Assembly: GCA_963854835.1 (NCBI GenBank)
Contig: OY978526.1
Span: 88,650,846-88,714,845 of the forward strand
From: Megamerina dolium
Taxonomy: Eukaryota > Arthropoda > Insecta > Diptera > Megamerinidae
DNA: 64,000 bases
Direction of reading: 5' to 3'
Below the pieces are notes generated by a model. It saw only the letters and a list, made by a program, of their open reading frames with translations. It made no database searches and was not told where the DNA came from. The stretch's first letter is position 1, and the number at the start of each line of letters is the position of its first letter. Made by a program: the position numbers and the translations under genes. Shown one piece after another: positions 11,981 to 23,829 of this stretch.

Positions 11981-13178
11981 TGAGTGATTTTTTAAGAGCC
12001 TTCAGATTTGATTTAAAAAAAAAAATACATAAAATTTAGAGAAATGTATGAAATCTTTATTAGAGTCGATAGAACGATCTAAATAATTCAATGTTTAAAG
12101 ACGATTTCAAGTAAATGTTGACCAGCGGCTGCACCTCCAACATATCGGCCGGTATCTTACGAATAAATTATTTTATATTGGCTTCCAGTGCGTCAACCGT
12201 TGCGGACTTATCGCTGTAAACATGAGCCTTAACTTAGCTCCACAAAAAATAGACTAAATGCGTTAAATCTTAACAACCTAGGCGGCCCATAGACCGGCCC
12301 CAAACGTGAAATAAACTCGCCTCTCAATTGGGCCATTGTTTCGCGTACTGTGTGGCATTTGGCACCGTCTTGTTAAAATCATATGTCAGCCAAGTCCAGC
12401 TCTTCCATTTTGGGCAAAAAAAAGTTTGTAATCATCGCACAATAACGTTCTCCATTCACAATAACGTTCCTGCGTTCGTCGTCTTTGAAAAAGTACGGTC
12501 CAATGATGCCACCGGCCCATAATCCACACTAAACAATGCATTTTTCGGGATGTATTGGCTGCTCTTCACACCAAATATGGCAATTTTGATTGTTCACGTA
12601 TCCATTCAACCAGAAATGAGCTTCGTCGTTGAACATAATTTTCCGATAAAGAAGTGGATCTCTATCCAACTTTGCCAGCGCCCATTCACCAAAAAGTTAG
12701 CCGTTATGGTAGGTCGTGTGGCTTCAATTCTTGCACCAGCTGTATTTTGAAAAGATTTTACACCCAAATTCTTCCGGAAAATGTTCAAAGGTAGTAGAGT
12801 AACAGAGGCCCAATTGCTGCGAACGGCACCGAATCGATAATTCACGGTCATCAACAACACTGGCGGATACAGCAGCGATATTTTCCTCTGTCCGCACTCT
12901 AACCATGCATGTTGGCAGTTTAATGTCCAATAATGTAAATTTGGTGCGAAATTTAGTCACAATATTCTGAATAGCCGCCTCAGAAGATCGCCCAAATTGA
13001 CCGAGCATGAATTTTGATAATAAACTTCAATAATCTGCAAGAGTTGTTCGTTTGTTTGTCGATTCATGGTTAAATTATAGACCAAACCGAACATGTTTGA
13101 TAGTAACATGCTACACGAAAACAGCTGAGCTGTCAAAAACAGTGCTGCCAAAAAGAAAGTTGCTAAAAAATTACCCTG
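11981..13178 (-). mobile_element. DD41D rosa-like mariner (copy E1)
   Basis: The left end (GATTTTTTAAGAGCCTTCAG) and right end (reverse complement AGGGTAATTTTTTAGCAAC) form imperfect inverted repeats next to TA-containing sequence, and match the ends of copy E2 at 60048. The minus strand carries a decayed transposase from 13067 (MNRQTNEQLLQIIEVYYQN) to a TGA at 12088. Motifs include SEAAIQNIVTKFRTKFTLLDI, the AHFWLNGYVN region near 12610, and GGIIGPYFFKDDERR-like sequence near 12490. Several frameshifts and deletions relative to E2 are evident. Confidence 0.85.
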
Positions 13179-14283
13179 TAGTATTCATCTTTCAGAAAAA
13201 TTTTTACCAATGCGGCTAAGGAAATATTCTGCATCTTCTTCAAATTAAATTTTTTGTTAAATTTACTTTTACCTTTAATATCGATATAAAATTGTGTGCT
13301 GGTAGGTAAATTTCGTTCATTGTACATATGCTTCTCAAGGTCGATAACTATGTACTGTTAGCTATATATTATATGTATGTTTGTTTGCATAAATATAGGT
13401 TTGTTTTGTTTATATTAAATACACAATTGTTCTATCTTCAACCTTTTATATCTATTTAATTAATATGATACTTAAAGCTTTCACATACATGCAATGTGTA
13501 TATATTTAAAAATTGTAATTTATCAAAAACCACAAAAAAAAAAGAAGAAAATGTGCACGCACGAGTATATGCTGACATATACTCGTATGTATATACGTAG
13601 CATATTCATATTAAATTAATTATAAAAGGCTTACGTACCGCTTTCTTTTTTGTCCAATAGCCATTGTTATCATTTTATGTATAAACTTTAATTATGATAA
13701 ATATATTAGTGTGTAGGAGTAAATGTTAAAATTACATTTTAGACAAAGAACACAAAATCAATAGAAACAGAGTATGACACTTTCAATACTAGTTATATTT
13801 TGAATGTCAGCATTATTGTTATGAACCTAAAAGGCTGCTTAATTAATTTATTTAAATATTGTATAGACTATACACATAAATATTAAGCTACATCATGAAA
13901 ATGAAATAGCAATTATATGTGCATGCATTTATGTATTTGTGTGTAATCATTGTAAATTAGAAAGCACTCATATGAATAACAAATTCTCTTTGTATTTGCC
14001 CAACAAAGCATAAAATGATTTTTCTAATAAGTTTCTGTTACGCCTACATATATGATTTATAATATTTAATTATTCACATTTCAATGAATTGTATGTATGT
14101 ATATTCAAATGTATGTACTAAATACACATATAGAAATCTAGAAATTCACACTTTGTGCTTACAATATTTGAATTGAATAATTTTGTAATTTCAATACGAA
14201 TAAATTGTAATTCAATTATAGTTCAATTTTTGTTTGCACATAATGGGAATGAAGATTGTATTTACACTATGTCTCATCCTTTT
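13179..14283. other. Gene-free AT-rich spacer
   Basis: No supported feature; TATGTATA-rich sequence only. Confidence 0.6.
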
Positions 14284-14640
14284 GGGTGCCATAGTTCAGT
14301 GATTAGTGCGTTGGCCTCCTGATCTGTAGGCCGTGGGTTCAATTCTCGGCGAAAGCATAACAAAATTTAATATCGAAAAGATTTTTCTTTCGAACGATAC
14401 CCACCTGCCGGCAAGAATTCATAATTTATCCGGCAGTAACAATTTGCCAAAAATGCTTCTTAAAAGAGCTCTTTGAAAAAACTAGGTTCAAGTGATGTTA
14501 CAAGGATTCTGCCGTTCGGAACCGGCTAATATAAGTAATGCTGCTTCTAATGCTGTCCAAATTTACACAACAGCATTGGAAGAGAAGCTCGGTGGTATCA
14601 CAATGGGCATTTCTGGCCTAAGCATGTCCTCTCATAAGAG
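14284..14640 (+). repeat. tRNA-derived SINE, tail type II (copy S4), 3' truncated
   Basis: The head GGGTGCCATAGTTCAGTGAT is followed by the anticodon-like arm CTCCTGATCTGTAGG and a B-box-like GGGTTCAATTCTC. The common body follows, then tail II up to GGCCTAAGCATGTCCTCTCA. It stops short of the terminal (CCTAA)n and passes directly into the broken 3' side of mariner B2. Confidence 0.88.
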
Positions 14641-15608
14641 GTGGATGCATAAGAACCTCCCAACCAAGTTCCCGGAGCTTCTGGCGAGTCACTATCGATG
14701 TGTGTGCCCTGGCATTGTCCTGATGGAACACAATTCCTCTCCTATTGGCCAAAGGTGGCCGCTTCTGGGCGATTGCTTCCTTCACATGGTCCAATTGTTG
14801 ACAGTACAGATCCGAATTAAAAGTAGGGGAGCAGCTCATAGTAGATGATTCCCTGCCAATTCCACCAAACATATAGCAAAACCTTCCTGACCGCCAATCC
14901 TGGCTTGGCCACCGTTTGCGCCGACTCACCGCAATTCGACCACGATCATTTTCACTTGACGTTGTCGTAAGTGACCGAATTTTCATCACCAGTAACCATC
15001 CGCTTCAGTAATGGATCCATTTTATTGCGATTCAGCAAACGATTAACAGATGGAAATTTGGTCCATGAGGTTTTTTTTGCGTTAACTCGTGTGGCACCCA
15101 TACATCGAGCTCCTTTTTTATCCAGCCTTATATAAATGATTCCAAACGGGTTTTCTGTACAATGTTTAGCTCCTGGCCAATAGAAACAGTGTTTACAAGA
15201 TGGTCAGACTCAACGTTTTCCATTATTTTATCGATATTTTCAAAAATTGATATCAAAATTACCGTAACGATATCGACGAAATCAAAATTGCACGTGATTC
15301 GTTGTTACAGTATCAGGACGGAGTATAAACACTATTCACATTTTCAGCCGTCTGGTTTGTGTTTTTGCCTTTATCGAAGAAAAACTGTAAATTATGGCGT
15401 ATTTTCTTTTTACTGGTGTCCATCTTTGACGCGTGGTAAAACAATACTGAGTCAAGCAATCACAAAACTGCCTGAAAAGTTTATTTAGTACGAAATCATA
15501 TCTTTCTAACGACATCTAGCGTAACCCGATCGCACTTATACAACGCGAGATACAGATTACTAAAGCCATCTATTGGAAAAATAATGGATTTCTTTTTAGT
15601 ACACCTGA
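14641..15608 (-). mobile_element. Mariner family B, 3' truncated (copy B2)
   Basis: The 5' inverted repeat is at the right end (minus strand TCAGGTGTACTAAAAAGAAA, next to TA at 15609). The minus strand encodes a decayed transposase: start near 15427, then WVPHELTQ-like sequence near 15085, DLYCQQLDHVKEAIAQKRP near 14745-14800, the second catalytic Asp in FHQDNARAHT near 14710, and RELGWEVLMHPP near 14655. The element ends there, so the third catalytic residue and 3' repeat are missing and replaced by the SINE tail. Confidence 0.88.
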
Positions 15609-17060
15609 TATTTCGGCTTTAGTTTAACGTCGTTGATATTTCGCTTCGCCTGCGTAATATCTGTAGTCGATAGGTACTATTTCCAAAAATAATACGCTGT
15701 TGATTATAATTTTTGAATTTCTATTATTGCTTATTACTTCTTGTGATCAAAAGTAGCGTAACGAAACTGTAATAGTTGATTCATAGAGATATGTGTGAGT
15801 CTTTATAAAAGAAAGCTGTAAAATTTTTTTCCTTTGTATCGGGACACATTGATCGTTTCTGGTCCATCAATAAGCATATATTTTTCTGCCAGTGTCCAGG
15901 TGATGCTCAATTTACATTAGGCAACTATATTGTGTAAGATTTTAAATATCCTTAATAATTTGTTTAAATTACAATATTACAGTCATGGCAAATACAAAAT
16001 TAAATTGTCGATAATACTTCATGGCACATGCATCCATAAATATCCCATTCACAAATATTATAAATGCAAAGATACATAACATACTTATGCGTATAGTATA
16101 CCGAAAATGCCTGAAAGTATTATAACAAATCGATTTATTTATATGCAAAGGTTATCCTACTCTTTTACTTGCAGTCGAGTATGAATGTTTATAAATATTA
16201 TTATTGTATTCATTCTTATTTAATGGCTTTCATAATAATTTGTTTGCATATATTTTTTATATATATACAAAATAAGACCAAGAAATATATATATATATTT
16301 TGTACTGTCCATCGTATACGTTTATGTATGTATTATATGTATTTATGTATATACCATTTATAGTATTGTACCTATATACTCGTACATACATATGTATGAT
16401 TACGTGGCATAGCTTTGACGTTGACGATTTCATTTGTGGAAATTCTTTTACATTCATATATTATTATAATTTTATGAATTTTATTTACTGAAGCATTCAT
16501 GCAATTTCTCTCATATACGGGTAAGTATGTATGCGTCAGGGAGTGTATGTGTATGTACGTATATATGTATATGTGTGTGGATGTGTGTGTTGATTTCAGT
16601 ACGACTTCAGTACTTGTATGTAAGCTTTTCAAATAGGTGATGAAATATTAAAAAAACGAACGAAGGTAATGTATGCCGTTCTTATTCCTTCTTTTGACAT
16701 TACCTATAGCATTTAATTAAAAAATAAATATGCGTAAACTACAACAGCGCAATAAATACGTCCGTGTCTGATTTTAAAGAAAACTCGTTATTTTTATGCT
16801 TTTCTTTGACGCATTTTAACACATTTGCAGAAAATATTTTTTGATGGGCACTAAATGTATGTTGTTTAATAAATTCAAATGAAATTCATTTTAATGAAAA
16901 TATAAAATAATCTGAAAATTATGGTAGTGACATTTTGAAGGTGCATATTTACGAGTATATGTATTTGGACTTAATTTACAATAATTTTGTACAATGTCTT
17001 TCAACAAGACGAGTCATTTAATATTAAAAAAAAAATCGTATTTTCGTAATGGGGGATGTT
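15609..17060. other. Gene-free AT-rich spacer
   Basis: No supported feature. ORFs at 16.2-16.6 kb are translations of TATGTA/ATAC-rich simple sequence. Confidence 0.6.
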
Positions 17061-17064
17061 ACAC

Positions 17065-18300
17065 CGTGACCTATAATATCTATCGTGCCCCCTTCATTTT
17101 GATTCAAAGTATTTCTTTGAGTCCAATATCCTCTATGAAATGTAGTATTATGCCTATATCCCGAGTGTGATTGCCCCATCAGTTAGTAGATATTCACCTA
17201 GGTGTTTCTTTCGTTTGTTCATTAGTGCGGGGCACATCTCCAGCACGTGTTTCGAGGTTGCATCCTCCTCTCCGCAAAGCCTACAAATTTCATTAGAGCA
17301 AATTCCCAGTTTGTGTCTCAAGTGATAGTTCAGCCTATAATGTCCTGTCAGAATTCCTGCAGTGATTCTTAATTTATTCTTGTTTAGCTTCATACAATCC
17401 TCAATCCTCAATCCTCTCATATGATATGTTCGTAAGAGCTACTTTGATTGTATGAACCCCGGTAGATTGTCCCAATATTGCTTCCTTTGTATATCTTCTG
17501 CTTCCTTAAAGATTTTGGAGAAGTTGCACTTTTCCAATCCCACGAATACACACCTGATTGCTTTCACCCAGGATGTTCAGCTTGTCAAGACACACTATCA
17601 GCGGATACAATGTAATTTGATGAGATTTAAGTACCTTGATTAGTGGGTGCCGTATCTCAGTGGTTAGTGCGTTGGCCTTTTGATCTGTAGGTCGTGGTTC
17701 AATCCCCGGCTGATGCATAACAAATTTAATATCGAAAAGATTTTTCTTTCGAACGGAGCCCACCTGCTGGCAAGAATTGGCAATTTTTCCAGCAGGAACA
17801 ATTTGTCAAAAATGCTTCTTAAAAGAGCTCTGTGGTAAAACTAAGTTCGAGTGATGTCACAAGGGTTCTGCCCGAACCCTGTCCAAATTTAACACGCAAA
17901 ACAGTATTGGAAGAGAAGCTCGGTGGTATCACAATGGGCCTTTCTGGCCTAAGTTTGTCCGCTCAGGGAGAGGGCAGCCCCATAACCTAACCTAAGTACT
18001 TTGGTGGACGCCTGGCTGTCAATTAAGATAGACATTCTTCTGTTCCGATAGTTCGGTGAGAGATTAAAATAGACGGATCCGTCAATAGCGTAGATTTTCG
18101 CTTGAAAGTTGGTCATATTTTTGCCTAGAGCTTCCGAGTATCTTGCCCACCGGCCCAAATACATCCACTCCGGCTCCTTTATTTGTGAGTGAGCCATATG
18201 TGTGCCATGTTATCATGTTCTGGTTTATCCCATAAGTTTTAGAGGTTTTTTTTTTGAGGTTAGTAACGGAACACAGTATATGCCAAATGTCCAATGCGAC
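17065..18300 (-). mobile_element. LINE fragment with RNase H and C-terminal zinc knuckle, split by a SINE
   Basis: The minus strand gives GSLTNKGAGVDVFGPVGKI near 18110-18180 and NFQAKIYAI with SILIDSQAS near 18010-18110, both RNase H motifs. After the SINE comes AGILTGHYRLNYHLRHKLGI near 17300-17360 and then CRLCGEEDATSKHVLEMCP near 17230-17290, a CCHC-type finger (C-x2-C-x8-H-x4-C) typical of the C-terminus of R1/I-like LINEs. Frames are broken. The SINE S5 (17639-17993) sits between the two blocks with a target-site duplication. Confidence 0.87.
17639..17993 (+). repeat. tRNA-derived SINE, tail type II (copy S5, complete)
   Basis: The head GGGTGCCGTATCTCAGTGG is followed by a CTTTTGATCTGTAGGTCGTG arm and the B-box-like GGTTCAATCCCC. 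The common body is present with a short deletion around GTTCTGCCCGAACC. The type II tail is complete, ending GGGCAGCCCCATAACCTAAC and CTAA. It is flanked by a 10-bp duplication, AAGTACCTTG at 17629-17638 and AAGTACTTTG at 17994-18003 (9/10 identical). The insertion is in the RNase-H LINE. Confidence 0.92.
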
Positions 18301-19425
18301 TCGTTTTGCGTATGACCATTCTTTTGATGAAAATTTTCATCAAATTTTCGCATAAGGCTGTTGGTTATTGAAAGATGCTTGTCAATAATAAATTGTGCAA
18401 TGTGTTTCTATAATTTATCATTTTTGAAATATTATTATTAATGAATTTAAATTTATACTTTGTTCGATATGATATTATCGAAATATGAAGTGTAAATGAT
18501 TCGATAAGAAAATGTTCCAAAAATTGATGGATTTTTTAATAAAATTTGAAGGGAAGCTAAAAGAATATTTTCTGAAATTGATTTCATCAGTATATTAGTT
18601 GTTGTTGTTGTTAGTTGTAATGTAAAAACTAATAATTAAAGGCGTAAATTTTGTGAAATTTCTCGATATATTCTGCTAAGCAGCAAAAATTATTCAGCAA
18701 AATATCAACAAGTAGATGGTAAGAGTGTGTGTGTGTGAAAATCAAAATATTCATTCTCGATTTTTAATCAAAAGTGAAGTGAATCTGAAATATTATAAAT
18801 TATTCATACACACATACTCAAATGATGAGTACATCGTAGTACTTGTAACTTGTAAATATACGATGGGTCACATAATTTCCCATTTATTATTATTTTGTTT
18901 GCGAATAATCGCAGTCGCTTATCAAACAATAAAATTACCAATATAATAGAATGAATGAAAATATAAAAGAAAAAATAGAAGTATATTATAATGATACGTA
19001 CTAGTGTTTATATACGTATTTCATGTCAGACCATTTGATGGCGCCGGCAATTATGCAAATTTAGCGGCCAATTTCAGTGAAATGTCAAGAGTTTTATATG
19101 AATGTCAACGTAGGAATATATATTTGATGAAATTTGTATGTAAATACATTCATAAAAATAGCAACAATAATCCGAATAATAATAATAGGTAATAATAACA
19201 AACAAGTGTGAAAATATTCAAATAAATAAATACGTAAATGTTGTACACAAGTAACTACATATTATACACAATAAACGAGGCCAACAAACAGTATTAAGTA
19301 TTGTTCAAATAAAAATACAAGTATTTACATTTTTATTAAGTGTGAGAATGATTATTTTTCTTATTTAAATTATTTCAAGGTCATTAAATATATATGTATA
19401 TATATTCTACTTTGTGGATATACAA
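18301..19425. other. Gene-free spacer
   Basis: No coding feature is supported. A short (GTT)n run lies near 18598-18612 and (AAT)n near 19165-19190. A small ORF at 19004-19192 is slightly less AT-rich but shows no recognisable domain. Confidence 0.55.
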
Positions 19426-20446
19426 TACGAGTGCGGTCCCAGAACTACCCGACCTGACATATAGATGACGGCGGTAGTTTGAAAAAAATTACTTTGGTGA
19501 AAAGTGTCAAGCTTTATAAAACATATGTTTTAAGTTTCAAGGCGTAACGTTGTTTAGTATTTTTTTTGGAACCATCGAAAGATAACGACCTTAATGAATT
19601 TGTAAACATGGAAGAAATTGGTCACCATTATTATGTAATTCAATACTTTCATTTGAAAGGTCTCAATCCAAATATGGGGGAGTCTGCTTCTTCGTTTACG
19701 ACCATAAAATATTGAGTGGCAGAGTTTAAACGAGGTCGTACGAGCTGTCAAGACGAACACCGTAGTGGTCGTAGGTGGCCACACCAGAACCGGTAAAAAA
19801 GCCCACAAAATGGTATTGGATGATCGCCGACTGAAGGTGCGTGAGCTAAGTGAAATTACAGGCATTTCAAAAAGTGTTATACATCGTATATTGACCGCAA
19901 AATTTGGAGATGAAAAAAGCTGTGTGCAAGATGGGTGCCGCGTTTGCTCACAATAGAACAAAAACAACGTCGTGAAGATGTAAATGATGTAGATGTAAAG
20001 ATGATTATCCGTAACCATCGATGAGACATGGGTCCAGCACTTCACACCTGCGACAAAGGAGCAGTCAAAACAGTTCCATCTCCAGGCAAGGTTATGGCGT
20101 CTGTTTTTTGGGATGCACGTGGGATAATTTTTATTGATTATCTTCAAAAAGGAAAAACAATCAACGAAGAGTATTATGCTAATTTGTTGCAGCGTTGAAG
20201 TGATGAAATTAAAGAAAAAAGGCCGCATTTGGCGAAAAAGAAAGTGTTGTTTCAAGATAGCGGTAGATGGCTATTTTAATGAGTTAGACAGTTCACACTA
20301 TAAACAGCAGGGTATCGAAGCTATAGAATATCGTTGGGAAAAGTGTACAGAGCTAAACGGAGATTTTGTTGAGAAATAAAGAAAAATCTTTCCAAATTTT
20401 TTGTATTTTCTTTGTTAGGTCGGGTAGTTCTTGGACCGCTCACGTA
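19426..20446 (+). mobile_element. Mariner family A, internally deleted (copy A2)
   Basis: The left end reads TACGAGTGCGGTCCCAGAAC and the right end is its partner, GTTCTTGGACCGCTCACGTA, ending at 20446. The plus strand encodes fragments of the family A transposase: MEEIGHHYYVIQYFHLKGLN near 19608, FKRGRTSCQDEHRSGR near 19727, KMVLDDRRLKVRELSEITGI near 19810, and GKVMASVFWDARGIIFIDYL near 20085. One deletion removes the PKKAKT region and a second, near 20255, removes the segment between the second and third catalytic Asp. The 19554-20255 minus-strand ORF is only its antisense shadow. Confidence 0.9.
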
Positions 20447-20763
20447 TGTTTAACTATATATGTATGAAAAATGAATGCAATTATTCTGCCATAAATTAAT
20501 ACACATGTACATTCGTTATTTTTTTCTATCGATTTATAAGTGTACTAAAATATCTATCTTAAATAGGACACATTGTGGTGGAGTAGAAGTACTCGTAATG
20601 AAATGTTTTCTGTGTACTATAACCATAATAGGTCCACTTAGTTAGTAGTGTGTAATAGATGAACGTTTCTTAGTACTGTTGTGTGTCTTATTATAGTTGA
20701 AAAAACTGTTAATGTTAAAACAATTGCTATTTGGTCAACGTTTCAAAGAATACCTAGTGTTTT
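20447..20763. other. Gene-free spacer
   Basis: No supported feature between mariner A2 and the DINE-like element. Confidence 0.6.
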
Positions 20764-22390
20764 TATACCCTGCATAATGCAATATGCATGGTATATTCAT
20801 TTCGGTCAGATGTTTGTGTCCACTTGAAGGAATCTCCGGAGATATAAACATAGATATATATTCGTGATCAGCGTCGATTAAATTTTCGATTTAACGATGT
20901 CCGTCCGTCCGTCCGTCCGTCCGTCCGTCCGTCCGTCCGTCCGTCCGTCCGTCCGTCCGTCCGTCCGTCCGTCCGTCCGTCTGTCTGTCACCTGGCTGGT
21001 TCGCACGATAACTTGAGTAAATATTGAGCTATTTCGATGAAATTTGGCATAAGTAATCTATGATCCAAGGGTACGGAGGGGATTGATATTGGACATGATC
21101 GGTCAATAACCACGCCCACACCAAGCATTCAAAGCGACTAACCTCGAAATTTTCAAAATCTTTAACTTGCTATAACTCACACAATATACCACTTGGGACA
21201 ACAATATTTTGCACATAGAGTTATATTATACTACTATATAACCTCACCAAAAGTGGATGAGCCACGCCTACTTTCTAGCGTAGCTCCCATACAAAGTGTC
21301 TGTACTTCTTTTAAATTGAAACTGCTGTAACTTCTACAATCTTCTGTCTAGAATAACCATAATTGACACTTAGATTAACACAGTAGTCTGAAATAATATG
21401 GCAGAAAATCAATGTGCCACGCCCACTCCTTTTTGGGTCTCCCATACAAAGTTGCGGAAATTAAAAAAAATGTTACCGGTTATAACTTGCAAACTATTCA
21501 GCGTAGAATAACGAGATTTAAGGTGTGGATTAGTATTATACGAGCAACTAGGCTCACAGAAAATGGGCGCACCACGCCCACTGTTTATCGTAGCCCCCAT
21601 ACAAATTTTAAATTGAAACAGCTGTAACTTAGGCAATCTTATGTCTACAATAACCATAATTGACACTTAAATTAATATCGTAGTCGGCAAAAATCCGGCA
21701 GAAAATCAGTGTGCCACGCCCACTCCTTCATGGGTCTCCCATACAAAGTCGAGTGAATTAAACTAAAATTTTAAGCTCCGTAACTTACAAACCATTTAGC
21801 CTAGGACAACGAGACTTAGGGTATGGATTAGTATTTTACGAGCAACTAGGCTCACAGAAAATGGGCCCACCACGCCCAGTGTTTATCGTAGCCCCCATAC
21901 AAATTTTAAATTGAAACAGCTGTAACTTCGGCAATCTTATGTCTACAATAACCATAATTGACACTTAAATTAATATCGTAGTCGAAAATAATCTGGCGAA
22001 AAATCAGCGTACCACGCCCACTTCTTATTAAGGCTCCCATACAAAGTTGAGGAAATTAAACAAAAATGTTAACCACCATAACTTAGAAACTATTCAATTT
22101 AGGACACCAAATTTAAGGTGTGGATTAACATTGAAAAATTAATTGGATTTACTAGAAAGTGGTAAGCCACGCCCACTTTTTATATAGCTCCCATACTAAG
22201 CCTCGGAATTATCTTAAAATCCTTTTACTTCGTCAAAGTCAACCATATTTCGGGTGTAAATTAGTAGTATATGCAAAAATTGTTTCTCGAAAAGTGGAAA
22301 TAAAAGAAAAGTTGGATATTCGAGTAAACTTTTTATATATAAATCTACATATGCAGGGTATAGTTTGGTCGGCCCCAGCCGACTGTAAGG
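20764..22390 (+). mobile_element. Helentron/DINE-like non-autonomous element, copy 1
   Basis: Non-coding and paired with a second copy at 41035-42344. The 5' end is a palindrome (TATACCCTGCATAATG ... ATGCATGGTATA, 20764-20795). It is followed by a (GTCC)n(GTCT)n microsatellite and then internal repeats marked by CCACGCC(C/T)AC at about 21114, 21262, 21418, 21564, 21714, 21862, 22013 and 22167, i.e. every ~150 bp. Alternate units are more alike (a ~296-bp higher period with ATAACCATAATTGACACTTA repeated). The 3' end has ATATGCAGGGTATA, mirroring the 5' start, and then a hairpin (GTCGG ... CCGAC) just before the end. mini-me and DINE/Helentron elements of flies share this plan; assignment to that class is inferred from structure. 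Confidence 0.75.
20899..20989 (+). repeat. (GTCC)n(GTCT)n microsatellite
   Basis: About 20 GTCC units followed by two GTCT units. It lies inside the DINE-like element and is absent from the matching position of the second copy near 41165. Confidence 0.95.
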
Positions 22391-22975
22391 AGATTTTTTC
22401 TCTTGAATTTGTCTTGGCCGAAATCCGAGCGCACGAAAAATGAATAAAAGTTATTTGAATCTTCCATAAACATCATCTTTTTCGAGAATATGAAATTCAA
22501 GTTCTTAGATGTTTCAATTTGGTTAAATTTTATAATCTCTACTTCTTCTTTTGCACCACTGTTTGTTTGTTTATTAGTTAGTTCATTATAATTCAAGGTC
22601 AACACACAGGACATTGCCATTTTTGTAACAATAATAGACATCTACATTTATATTACATTGCACATGTATGTATATTAAGTAGAAATAAATCCTCTGAGTG
22701 TCTGCAATTTGTATGCTAATCATAGATAATGAAAATATATGTATGTATAGATTGGAATTATATATTTTACTCGTAAGTCTATGTCTGTTAAGATAATCAT
22801 CTTTAATTAGTACAGTATGTACAATAGATACAATCAGCAGCAATGTAAATACTATTAATACATATATGTATATATAACGGTAGTATGCACAGTGAAACAC
22901 CCATAGAAGCTTCATGTTTACGGTGCCTTTTGTGAACGTAGATTTTTGGTATATTAGTCGAATAAGTTTTAAGGC
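22391..22975. other. Gene-free spacer
   Basis: No supported feature; the ORFs here are low-complexity. Confidence 0.55.
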
Positions 22976-23250
22976 AGGGGAAATCGCGATTGGCTTCTGT
23001 TGGAAAACATGAAAGGAGCAACATGAGATTCATCAAATGATTTTGCCGCAGCAGTCACTAGACTGCAATCCAATTGAAAATGTTTAGGCCATCATCAAGC
23101 TCCGGCGAAAAACACTCAGAAATTCAGAAACTATGCCCAGCCGTTGCGCCCAAGTTATAGAGAATCAATAAGAGTGGATAAAATACTAATATTGTTGTGT
23201 ATTAGCCAAGAAATCATTTTTCCATTACTTCCATCTATTTCCTACCGTGA
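22976..23250 (+). mobile_element. Tc1-like transposase C-terminal fragment
   Basis: The plus strand from about 23040 reads LPQQSLDCNPIENV, stop, AIIKLRRKTLRNSETM, with AQVIENQ further on. This matches the conserved Tc1 block (W-P-x-Q-S-P-D-L-N-P-I-E-N-x-W), with Pro to Leu and Leu to Cys changes and a stop replacing the Trp. No terminal repeats are visible, so it is a short decayed remnant. Confidence 0.7.
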
Positions 23251-23829
23251 ATCATACTATATATTTGTGTATGTTTATTGCTTTCTCTACCAATAAGTAT
23301 AGAAATGATCGATTTTAATTAATTCGATATTTTTCAAAATAATTATAAAATATGTTATTTCAAATAATTAATTTTTTTTATACTATAGTCATAATTGCCA
23401 CTTCAAAAAATATGTACAAATTCGTAATTGATTTCATAATTTAGGGCACACAATTTATGAAGCTAACTCGTTATAATTTATTTTTTTCGTGTTGATTGTC
23501 ACAAGTTGAAACTCTTGACAAATATATTTTGTGTAGCAAAGTAATTAAAAATGTACATAAGCCAAACATAAATATAAACTGCTTATGAGAAAAAAAATGG
23601 TAAAATTTAAATCTGGAATAATAATAATAACAAATAAAGTTCAGCATATATGTACATTGTAGAGGAAAGGATTTAAGTTAGGTAATTATTTTTCAGCAGA
23701 TATTTTGAATTGTTTATTTCACATATCTGATTTATACAATTTGAAAATATTGTGCAAACTAAAGCATTGAGCATTGCTTTCGTTGAATAAAACTAACTGT
23801 TTTTTATAGTATTCTCTCCCACACTTTTG
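23251..23829. other. Gene-free AT-rich spacer
   Basis: No supported feature. Confidence 0.6.

Noticed and set aside
16169..16632. Overlapping ORFs rich in Tyr/Ile/His on both strands
   Set aside because: Translations of TATGTA/ACATAT simple sequence, with no domain or codon structure.
19004..19192. 62-codon ORF with a slightly protein-like stretch (RPFDGAGNYANLAANFSEMS)
   Set aside because: Too short, no splice-site or homology evidence, and it runs into an (AAT)n repeat; could only be supported by transcripts.
19554..20255. 233-codon minus-strand ORF
   Set aside because: It is antisense to the family A mariner transposase in copy A2 and has no domain of its own.
20764..22390. CRISPR-like array or coding satellite at the 150-bp repeats
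   Set aside because: Units are long, diverged, with no short identical repeats and unique spacers; structure fits a DINE/Helentron-like element.
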